Positions 1 to 9,095 of a stretch of DNA of 20,620 nt are shown in pieces (positions within the stretch are counted from its first letter, which is position 1; every line of letters begins with the position of its first letter). The stretch covers positions 1 through 20,620 of the forward strand of contig LSSL01007144.1 of NCBI GenBank assembly GCA_001953115.1, written 5' to 3'. The translations under genes and the position numbers were made by a program. This stretch comes from Smittium mucronatum. Taxonomy: Eukaryota > Kickxellomycota > Harpellomycetes > Harpellales > Legeriomycetaceae. Under the pieces are notes generated by a model that saw nothing but the letters and a program-made list of their open reading frames with translations, searched no databases and was not told the origin of the DNA.

Positions 1-1703
1 CTATTTCTGCTAAGTGTAATTTTTTCTTTAACCAAAAACAAAATTTTGCGTAAAAAAAGCCACAAATTAATGAATGAAACTTTTATTTAAAAATTATAGG
101 AATAGATATCTGGAATTATGCATATTACAATAATTTATCGACCTTTGTAATATTTATAATTTATTTGATGAGGTTGATGGGGTTGATGATATCCAATATA
201 TCATTATTTTAATTAGTTTAGATCAAATACACATAAGAATCTAAGTAGCACTTTGTGATTAAATCATGATACAATATTTATATATATATGTGGAAAATAA
301 GTACCCCTATTTATACCTTAACAATTGATATATATTTTTTATCTCAAACGCGAATTTTTTATTACTTGAAAAAAGATTGAGACATTTTTGAAAATTTATT
401 ATTTAAAATAGTTTAAATTTCATAAGTAATCATGAAATATTTGATAAAATTTTTTACTAAATAATTATATATTTGTAGTAAATTATAATTTTTCATATAT
501 TTAGAAAAAAAGTAATAATGGGCTACAAAAAATTCTTTATTGCAAATGAAAAAATTATAAAAAACCACCCAAAATTTTCTTTTTTGGATTCACTGTTAAT
601 TTTATTTAGGGGAATTTCGTTTTTTTTACATAATAGAGCCGAAATTATATTTTTTCAAAATATTTTTATAAATATCTTATAAAAACTTTCAAATTTGATA
701 AAAAACATAAAATTTAAACTTGGATGTAAATAGTAAATGGGATGATTTTAGAAATTCTTTTGCCCGCGACTATTTTTATTCTAAAAAAGGTAATATCAAG
801 ACTAATTTTATATAAATTTTATACTTTTTGGCAAAAAAATACTACAATCCTTCTATATCTTACAGCTTTTGTGGCTAAAATTGGTAGATATATATAATTA
901 AACGTCAATAATTAATATTTTTTTAAGAATATTCACAAAATTTTTTTGAATTAATTCAGATCATATATATCTAATTAATCAACAAAATAATAAAGATTTC
1001 AAAAAAGAAAAAACTTTACATCTTTTACTTGTAAATAATATTTCAATAAAACAATTAAAAATTGCATCCTAAATAAATTTAATAAGTTTTAATTTTTAAA
1101 TATTTTTTATATATAATTTTATTAGAAATTAAGCTTTTAGTTGATATAAAGTTCAAAAAAAAACTTCATAATGGATTACTTATCATAGATTAATTGAAAT
1201 TATGTTATTCAAGTTCCAGTTTATCAGTCAAGATGTATTTATTAAACCAAGCTTTTTTATAATAATAGATTTTCAAAATTTAGTTGTTTTAACAATAAAA
1301 AAAAATATATTAATTAAAAAAAATTCATAATAATTTTTCAAGTAGTTTTGAAACAGAAATCTTTTTTTATAGTAGTGAATAAAAGTGATATAATAATTTG
1401 ATAATTAATATAAATGAAGTTAATATTTTTTGTTTTGATATTTCAAGAAATATCAATAATATGCCAAGAGAAATTTAAACATTTATGATACTTATACTAA
1501 TTTAATCTACATATTTAATCTTTGAATTATAAAAATATCCAATTTTTTCTGTTATATTTAGGGAATTTTATTTGAAATAAATAGAAATTTGTATAATTTG
1601 AATTAAAATCAGGAATATTTTTCTAAAATTTTTTGGGAATATGAAATTACTTGATTGATTTTTTTTAGCTTATAAAAACGCTAAGATTTTTCATATTATA
1701 CCA

Positions 1704-1773
1704 AGCGATTCTAATTGTTTTTAAACAATTTTTTATTATTCATTAGATTGTTTTTTCACTTAATGGAATCGCT
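1704..1773. repeat. Nested inverted repeat
   Basis: An outer inverted repeat AGCGATTC (1704-1711) pairs with GAATCGCT (1766-1773). Inside it, AATTGTTT (1713-1720) pairs with AAACAATT (1723-1730) across a two-base loop. The outer arm carries four G/C bases, unusual for chance pairing in this DNA. It could be a cruciform, a structured RNA or the remnant of a small inverted-repeat element. No flanking target duplication was found. Confidence 0.5.
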
Positions 1774-1850
1774 AATTAATAAATTTAATAACTAGCGGTA
1801 TATTTTTTGTTTAATTTTTATTAATTAACCACTTAGCAGCCCAGATACAT

Positions 1851-1877
1851 TAGATATTTTTTTTAAAAAAATATCTA
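1851..1877. repeat. Perfect 13-bp inverted repeat (hairpin)
   Basis: TAGATA plus seven T (1851-1863) is exactly complementary to seven A plus TATCTA (1865-1877), with one base between. Most of the arm is a T/A run, so only the outer six bases carry much information. No function is assigned. Confidence 0.6.
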
Positions 1878-2512
1878 GGGGTAAAAGATGAAATTAAAAT
1901 CAACTTCAAGAAAGATTCAGTAAATATTAAACTGGTTTCATTAACTTTTCTTTTTAAATTTCATTAATTATAAAACGAAGGAATTTTTGCGTAAATATTT
2001 TTGAAATAACAAATAAAATATTTAGGAGGTTTTAAACCATAATAATGTTCATTTATTGATTTATTGGCTTATTAAATAAATTTTATCGCCAATATATAGA
2101 TCTTGGACTAACTAAAGATATATATAATCTTTAAAATTCAAAATTTGAACATTTTCAGCATGTAACACTTTTTTGAATCTTGAAAGCTAAATATTAATAT
2201 AGAAAAAATGGTTAATTTGAAATAATGATATACTATGTCGCTTAATTCATATTTTATAAAAAATAGCAAAAAAATATGCCCAAAATAATAACTTAGAATA
2301 ATCATCGTTATTAATTGAAATTTTAGACAATTAATATTGCGCTATATGAATTCTTTTACATATTTTAATATTTTAAATTTAAACCTGTCTCTTTAAGTTT
2401 ACAGAAGATCAAGTTAAATTTTTTTAAATAAATTCATACAAATTATTTTCCATTTTCAAATAACGGGTTAAATTTAAAATAAGAAGAAATTATATTATGA
2501 TTAATCCAATAA

Positions 2513-2537
2513 AAAAATCATTTTTTTAATGATTTTT
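2513..2537. repeat. 10-bp inverted repeat with T5 loop
   Basis: AAAAATCATT (2513-2522) is complementary to AATGATTTTT (2528-2537) around five T. It is AT-only apart from one C/G pair and may be chance. Confidence 0.4.
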
Positions 2538-3511
2538 CAAAAAGTTCTTTAGTATTTGCCTAAACCATATAAAAATAAAATGCCAAATAGCTTCAAAAAT
2601 ATTAAGGATTTTTTCTTTGATTATCTTCATTTATTTTAATTACTATTTCAAAGTGAAATTTTTATATTAATCCTTCTAAAAATGATGGCTAATTTTTATT
2701 TTATTTTATTTTATAAATTATTTGGAAAAATAATTCATCATCATTTTTTTTCAAAGTTTAATACGAAAATATTCCTAAAATTATATTATGGAGAGGGTGA
2801 AATAATCAATTTTTCACATAAGTGGTAATTTAAATCAGTATATATTTATTATTCGTTATATTTTAGTGATAATTCAAAATTGTTACTAAAAACTAAGATT
2901 TTTAGTCTCCAAGTTTATATTCTTCAAGTTTTTTTAATAGATTTTGTCTTTTTAGTATAAAGAAATACAAGAAATGAAATAAAGAACTTTAATCATAATT
3001 TATGTTATTTAAGAAAGCAAAACCTTTATATTATAAGTTGAATTTAATGTCCCTATTAATTTTAAAACATTATATTAATAAAACTTGTTACTGACTTTAT
3101 AAAATCGAGAAAAATTTCCAACACTAGACACAAAGTAGGATCTTAAGATTATTTTCTATAAAAATTTTATGTAAATTTTTTACTGAATTTTTGATATGAA
3201 AACTCTTTGCGATGAATAAGAAAACTATTATCACACTTTTTTTATATGTACTTAATTGGTTGTAGTTATAGTAATTTATATACATACAGCTAAAGATTAT
3301 TTCTTTAATTCAAGATGTTCAAGCCGTTAATTTTTGCCTATGGTCAAAAAAAAATTTTTTTTTTTGCTATTTGCATTTTTGATTTTTAATTTTTGTATAA
3401 TACGATAAGCTCAGTAATTTAAGCTTTTTAATAATTTAAACTGTTTTTTTCGAGCTAAAATTAATCACATATACAACATTATCTCTTAAACATTTAGTTA
3501 GTTTGATTTTT

Positions 3512-3543
3512 ATTTTTAAAATTTTTAAATTTTTAAATTTTTG
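3512..3543. repeat. Short tandem repeat of ATTTTTAA type
   Basis: Three to four copies of an 8-9 base unit, T5 followed by A3-A4, run head to tail. It is a simple low-complexity repeat. Confidence 0.5.
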
Positions 3544-4860
3544 AAATACTAGAATTGTTAATTTTTATTGCTAGTATAACTTATAATGAGCTCAAAAATT
3601 TTTTTTTCCATATTTATAATAAATTATATATTATTGATAAATTAAGGACATTATATAAATATATTAAAAAAAATTTCTAGAAAAAGAGCCCTTTATAAAC
3701 CTGATTTTTTTTAAAAAATAACTTAGATAGTACAGATTACACAATTTTTTTTTAATAATTTCTCATTTATCAACGTAAAAAATATTCAAATATATATCTA
3801 AATTTTTTTAGGATTATCTAAAAAAAATAATTAAAAAAAAATTGACGATTAATATTTAATACATTGTTTTGTCTATAGAAATATCAATTTCGTTCAATAA
3901 GATATAAAATGGATTTAATTGATATGCTAATAAGTTTTATTGAATTTTTTTAAAATCAAGATTGATCTCAAGAAAATTAAAAAGGAATTTTTAAAAAATT
4001 AATTTAATATATTATCTATTATAATTTTTTTAGCGATTATTGGGAATTCGAATTAAAATTTTCAATTATTTTAGGCTATTTTAATGCAAAATAAAAGTTG
4101 CAGCTGCTTTTGTATTTATAAGCACATAATATATTGACAAAGATTAAAAATATAACAAAAAAATTCATTAAAATTTTGTTGTATTTAAAAAATTTGAAAA
4201 TAAACTCGGCCACTTATTCCACAAGCAAAAAAGTTTAAGTTTGATTTTTTTTAATAATCATTGATATAACTTATTATTATAAATATTTTTTAAAAAAAAC
4301 TTAGAACATAAAAAAATAAAACACAATAAAAAACTCAAGACTAGAAAGAAAGATTGGTTAAAGGATCGTTGATTATATAATTTATTAAAAATCTAAATAC
4401 AAACACATATAAATATTAAAAAAAAAAAAATTAGTGTTTATTTAAAGATTTTTTTTAATAAAATTATTGAATTCAAACATAATCTATATATTTCTGTAAA
4501 AAAAATAGCAAAATACATAATTAATTTGAATAATTATATTTTATACTAAAATTATATTTGATACTAATTTCCAAAATTGTGAAGAAAAAATGTATCGCCA
4601 TTAAATTAAAAGATAAGTATCACTCGATTATCCCAGTTAAAAAAAATAATTATGATATTTATTTATTAAAAATATAAAATTCTCATCATTGTACAAAAAT
4701 ATATTTAAAAAAGGTAAATTTAAGGTTGCTTTTGTAAAAAAAGATGGTATGTCAATAATGCGATACATTTAAGATTACGATTATGACTATGTTTATTATG
4801 TATTATTGAATCTGAATATCTTTTTAATGATATAAATTATAGTGATCACTTATAAAACTT

Positions 4861-5280
4861 TTTTCATCATAATATAATTATCCAAGTAAAAAAAATGGAA
4901 ATTTTTCGTATTCTTTTTAAGATGCTTTGTTTTATATACTCCAAAAAGGTAAATTATTTTACTAATCACTTTCTTTTGCGTAATTATCCTCCTTTCATTA
5001 AACCCTTTATAAAAAAAAACGCTGATATCCAATGTTTTTTTCCTTTTTTTTTACATCACTTAGACCATTTATGAGTCAGCAGTACAAAGGATAAGATAAA
5101 ATTTGGCTCAATAAGAGATCCCAATTAAATAATCAAACACACAATTGGATTGATTTTATAAGATATTAATTATGAAAATTAAATTTCAACAAATATAAAG
5201 TTAATGTAGTATTGGAACAAGATATAGTTAGATATGGAATTACCTCCGAAGAATATGGCAGTATAATATTGAAAATTTAA
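4861..5280 (+). pseudogene. Fragment of MULE transposase N-terminal region, inverted relative to the main copy
   Basis: Plus-strand translation resembles, block by block, the N-terminal part of the minus-strand MULE relic at 8610-9095. Shared blocks: FIYSKKVNYFT against FYTHK/INYFT; LLRNYPPFIKPFIKK against LIRNYPSFVKAFIIK; NNQ..N..IDF against NNQVNLDF; FNKYKVNVVLEQDIV against FYNTKCDVVLKREFI. At DNA level CGTAATTATCC (4979-4989) and TGATATCCAAT (5023-5033) recur on the minus strand at 8929-8939 and 8886-8896 with nearly the same spacing. One 59-codon open frame runs 4895-5074. Beyond it the match continues only through stops and frameshifts, so this is a relic. Zinc finger, core and SWIM parts are not visible here, so it is truncated. 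I infer a second copy of the same transposon family rather than a terminal inverted repeat, because the substitutions look protein-conservative. Confidence 0.6.
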
Positions 5281-5529
5281 CAATTTAACAATTAGAAAAT
5301 TAGAAATGTGTTTTTAATTAGATTTGACATGCGAATAATATTTTAATCTAAAAGAAAGAATGTTAGAATTGGCAATTTTTTAAAATTTTGATTTTTTAAC
5401 CTGATAATTATGAAAATAATTGTTCGTAACTATGAGCTGACAACTTCGACATTTTGAAATGACAAAATGGTCGATGAGATTGATGTAAAAAATTAACTAA
5501 AATAGAAAAGAGCCTCCTCTATCTAATAC

Positions 5530-5727
5530 TTAATTTATTCCAATTTTTTTTTCTTTTTTATGACGAAAAAAAAAAAAACCTCTCCAAAAATAAACAAAAT
5601 CTGCGTAATTTTTTGATTTAAACTGAAACTTCATTCTCAAAAAAAATATTTTGACCAGAAACAAAATATTTTCACAACTAAAAATTTCCGTAACACGTAT
5701 AAATCGATTTTTAAAACAAAAATTGAG
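5530..5727 (-). pseudogene. Possible unidentified coding relic (66-codon open frame)
   Basis: A stop-free minus-strand frame of 66 codons, with an internal ATG at 5634-5632. It contains the run KSKNYADFVYFWRG followed by a Phe and a Lys stretch. I do not recognise it. Open frames of this length are expected a few times by chance in a 20-kb window of this composition. The only extra support is that it lies just downstream of another coding-like region on the same strand. Confidence 0.2.
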
Positions 5728-5989
5728 TCAATGGATTGAAGTTACTAAATTTTAAACCGAAGTAAACTTATTTTTTTTGTTCTTGATATTTATATGTGTT
5801 AAGAATAAGGAATTTCAAACTCTAATTCCGTTTATATCATTTTAACAAAAGATCGATTTTTTTATAAAAAAAACCCTCTTCATTTCAAGTTGTTCTTAAC
5901 TCTACTAAAAACTTGGATATAAAACTTTCATGGATATCGTATAAGTATAAATGTTAAATTTTTTTATTGATAAGTTAATAAAATATTTA

Positions 5990-6369
5990 AAAGATTATAT
6001 AGCGTTTAAATTTCCAACTTGAAAGTTTTCTAATTATCCCATCACATCTACATTTGCTGAAAGCATACTTTAATTTCTTATTAGATTTGATTTTTTCAGT
6101 TAAAATTGATAGTGATTCTATTCTTTTTTTTCGCGGTTTTCCCTATATAAACTTTCCATCAGACGACAAAGTAAATCGTCTCCATAATTTTTCAAAATTA
6201 AAAAAAATGTCCCTATTCAGTCATTATTACCTGAATACATATATATATTGTGGATTTTCTTGGTATGGAATAGACTTCTTCCGCAAAGTTATGCGGTCCT
6301 TTGAAGCTTAGACTGTTTCTGCGGATTCCCAGCAGATTCATGAAAGTTGGTAGAATTTTCTGTAGTCAT
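5990..6369 (-). pseudogene. Unidentified decayed coding region
   Basis: The minus strand opens with an ATG at 6369-6367 and a hydrophilic start (MTTENSTNFHESAGNPQK...). It stops at a TAA near 6290. Coding-like sequence then continues in another frame: NFEKLWRRFTLSSDGKFI, a TAG, then GKPRKKRIESLSILTEKIK, and further on KYAFSKCRCDGIIRK. Residue use (G, R, D, E, S, C) is unlike the Phe/Ile/Lys/Asn-only translations of the surrounding spacer. The plus strand also carries an 85-codon frame (6054-6311), rich in Phe, Leu and Tyr, which I read as its shadow. No family is recognised. It could be a second gene of the neighbouring transposon or a separate relic. Confidence 0.35.
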
Positions 6370-6837
6370 AGTAATTCACATTGATAACTATAAATTTAAA
6401 ATTGGTTGGGAATTATTGTGACAAGCAATTTTTTGTTTTGTTTTGACTTTTATTATTATTTTTGATTTGAGTTGTTTTTTATTTTTGTTGTTACTAAGAA
6501 ATAAGGTTAAGAGTAGTATTTAACGAAGAGAAAAAAAGATATAATGAAAATATTAAATAATTAATGTTTTTAGGTATTTTCAGTAAAAAAAATGTTTATT
6601 TAATCGTTGTAAAAGTTTAGTAGACGAACTATAAAAATTGTTAATTGATTTTAATTATAACTAAAGCGTAATTTTATCTTAGGAGTTCGTAGGCAGCGTC
6701 TTTTATACAGCACTTTTTTCTTATGGTATTTATCTCTTTATGATATTCGACCTTCTTTCCTTCTTTTCTTCTTTCCTTCTTTCCTTCTTTTTCTTTGTTA
6801 TAATATAACCTAATTAGTATAATATTTCATTTTTAAA
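6370..6837. other. Spacer between two minus-strand relics
   Basis: No coding-like translation on either strand. It contains the CTTC-type microsatellite at 6751-6796. If the MULE carries a terminal inverted repeat, its left end should lie here or further left. I compared this region by eye with the sequence right of 9095 and found no convincing match. Confidence 0.45.
6751..6796. repeat. (CTTC/CTTT)n microsatellite
   Basis: An imperfect run of CTTC and CTTT units, pure pyrimidine on the plus strand for about 45 bases. It lies just downstream (minus-strand sense) of the end of the MULE relic. Confidence 0.8.
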
Positions 6838-9095
6838 TTATTGCATTTGAACTTCTTTAACCCTTTGAAAATTAACCCCTTTGCAAGTTAATATCTTTTT
6901 AGATTGATTTTCAAAGAAAATGACTTCTTTCCACATTGATTTCTTTGCAAAATAATCTTTATTTTTATTATCTTTCGTTAAAATTTTTGTAAATAGTCGA
7001 CGTTTTTTTAATAAGGTCCTTAATCATGATTGTAATTGTGAGATTTCTGTTATTTCCTTATTAGAACTTACACATATATACTAATCTCAAGTATAATATT
7101 TCGATATCAGAGGATTTATCTCTAGTATGCAAGAATCTCGCTGCAAAAAATTGCATGAGTATATAGAATTCGGAATTCTTGAAACTCTCCGCATGTAACA
7201 GTATTTTTGCTAAAATTCACAATAAAAGATTCTTTGTTTCCATTTTCCGAAACAATTACGGTTTTATCAGTAGTTTTATTCATAACAGACATTGTTCTAC
7301 TAATGGAAAAATTTATTCCAATATTTTCCTGACCGATTGTAAGTAATTTTGAATTTTTTTTATGTACTTAGGCCATATGCGCACCTTTTGTACCTAATAA
7401 AATACAAAAATAGTTAATTATTTAAATAAAGTAATCTTAATTAAATAATTATTATCTTTTTTCGAGCACATAATTTTCCAAATTTATCAAGATATTTAAA
7501 GGAGGAAAATATCGTATTTTTTTTATAGCAGAAAAAACAACTTCAATAGCGTTTGAAGTTACAGAAACAAATTTTTTTTTCAAAGTAAAGTATCACGACA
7601 ATAAATCAGGATTTGATTCGTATATCCAATCTTTTATTTTTTAGCCATTTTTTAAGCATATAATAATTTCTATATATGTGCTCCATTCACATTTCTTAAA
7701 AGATTTTTCCAGTGCCAAAAGTATTTTAGAGGTTTTTTTTTCATAATTTATTAGAAAAATTAACCTAAATATGCCTTATACAAGAAGAACCTGTTACATT
7801 TTTGCTGAAAATATCTTTTTTAGCTTTTAAAACTTTTTATGTATATTTGAGATAACTGTATTTATTCGGTTAAGTACATCTACTTTTTTTAAATTCATAA
7901 AAAATCAGCTCCAATTTTTTCCATCCTCAACTGGGAATATTGATTAAGCCAATATCAATAAGTTATTATTTAAATCTAGCGTGGAAGTCATGATTAAGAC
8001 GTTTTGTAGCAATTATTTGAAAAAAGTGAGTGGTATCAGCAAGAAAGACATAGTTGCTATATTTAGAGCTTTGATTTCAGAAGAACGTGAAATATATATC
8101 CTTATTAGTCCTATTTCATCTCCTAAATTAGTGTGTTCGAAAAATCTTACCCCAAATTCAACTTTGAATTTAGAAGTATATGCTTTCATAAATTTAAAGC
8201 CTCCATCAGGATCAAATAATTGTACACTTTAAGATATTTTAAGCGATTTCCATACAAACCCATATTTTAAATCGATACCTATTTTACTTCTGATTTTAAT
8301 AATAGCAACATTAACGCTCATTTTGCTCTTTTTAGACTCGTCTTTGATCATCTCGGATAAAAAATTTGAATTTGCAGTAGAAAATCTAGATTTTATTTCA
8401 ACTTCAAACAAAAAACACTTGTGAAGCATGTCAGAACTTTTTGATAAAAACCGAGAGCCATTTATTTCTGAGTAATAGAATCGAACGTTATATCCACATT
8501 CATTTTTGACGCATATTGCTAAATTTTTTCTTTTGCAAGAACAAATAATTTTAATTTTTCTGTAAATAAAAAAATAAATATATCTAGTATCATTTATTGC
8601 CTTATCTTACTTGATAAACTCTCTTTTTAATACGACATCACATTTGGTATTATAAAATATTTGGAGTAGATATTTTAAACTTAAAAATAAATTAAATAGT
8701 ATAAATCTTACCTATAAAATTCATTCTAACGGTTAAAAAATCTAAATTGACTTGATTATTTTGAAATATTTAATAGTTTCAATAAAATCAAAAGAAAATT
8801 TTCAGTACTCGAATTATTTTTTCAATTCAAAAAAAAATATCATGAATAACACACGAAACTTAAATAAAGTCCCAGAAGTTTTTTTATTGGATATCATTGT
8901 TTTTATTATAAAGGCTTTAACAAAAGAGGGATAATTACGTATAAGGCGACGAGTGAAATAATTTTATTTTGTGAGTGTAAAAAACAATACCTCTCTTTTT
9001 AATTAGAAATTTATATTTAACTAAAATGATAGTGATATTTATTGGATGATTTTTTTTGATGTCTATTTTGAAATTGAATTTTATAGTTGACAAGT
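6838..9095 (-). pseudogene. Mutator-like element (MULE) transposase, full-length but broken
   Basis: The family is a DDE-type transposase that moves MULE DNA transposons. Minus-strand blocks follow the family order. An N-terminal region runs 9095-8611. A zinc finger CX4CX24HXC follows (Cys 8513-8511 and 8498-8496, His 8423-8421, Cys 8417-8415), as in the MuDR/WRKY-GCM1 fold. ADTTH carries the first catalytic Asp (8037-8035). Then come NNNLLILA, SIFPVEDGKNWS*FF and a SCIRHI motif with CxxH (Cys 7782-7780, His 7773-7771). TSNAIE with KKIRYFPP lies at 7559-7500. A SWIM-like finger, expected CxC...CxH, reads VTC...YTH at 7199-7155. NPLISKYYT follows, then a basic tail with its stop at 6840-6838. 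About 735 codons fits the family. The gene is dead: in-frame stops at 8231-8229, 7946-7944, 7907-7905, 7643-7641, 7595-7593, 7370-7368 and more, plus frameshifts near 8050, 7830 and 7450. Two SWIM ligands are lost. Other TE families share single motifs, but the order is specific. Confidence 0.85.
8560..8610 (-). other. Candidate spliceosomal intron (51 bp) in the MULE relic
   Basis: Read on the minus strand, the segment starts GTAAGATAAG and ends in a T-rich run followed by ATTTACAG. ATACTAGAT, a branch-point-like word, lies inside. Its length is a multiple of three and it carries an in-frame TAA directly after the donor. Removing it joins VVLKREFIK to KIKIICSCKRKN, which leads into the zinc finger. 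Intron retention would terminate the frame. A second GTAAGA occurs at 8711-8706, but no acceptor at a sensible distance keeps frame. Support is purely sequence-based. Confidence 0.45.

Larger units (their letters stand above)
1..4860. other. AT-rich stretch without a recognisable gene
   Basis: I see no protein family, rRNA, tRNA or mobile-element end here. Open frames are short (for example about 42 codons on + from 1202), which is the length expected by chance at this base composition. The stretch holds several inverted repeats, listed separately, a short 9-10 base tandem repeat of GGTTGATG type at 167-189, and many A or T runs. A few words are less AT-rich (around 765 and 1835) but too short to interpret. 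I infer non-coding, probably old transposon-derived or spacer DNA. Confidence 0.6.

Noticed and set aside
1202..1330. 42-codon plus-strand frame starting with ATG
   Set aside because: Short, Ile/Lys/Asn/Phe-rich, chance-level, with nothing conserved visible.
4850..5032. 60-codon minus-strand open frame
   Set aside because: Antisense to the plus-strand fragment whose protein similarity to the second MULE copy is clear.
6054..6311. 85-codon plus-strand open frame
   Set aside because: Phe/Leu/Tyr-rich and starting at a TTG. The opposite strand carries a more protein-like, though broken, reading, so I treat this as its shadow.
6624..6689. Inverted pair ACGAACT / AGTTCGT
   Set aside because: Only 7 bp with a 52-base gap. 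Extension fails on both sides.
7981..8232. 83-codon plus-strand open frame
   Set aside because: It lies opposite the MULE zinc-finger-to-core block, whose minus-strand translation has recognisable motifs. This is an antisense shadow.
8752..8934. 60-codon plus-strand open frame
   Set aside because: Antisense to the RNYPSFVKAFIIK block shared by both MULE copies on the other reading.
4861..9095. Reading the two inverted MULE segments as long terminal inverted repeats of one element
   Set aside because: Both arms carry the same coding blocks with conservative amino-acid changes and frameshifts. That fits two transposase copies better than terminal repeats, and no 8-10 bp target duplication was found.
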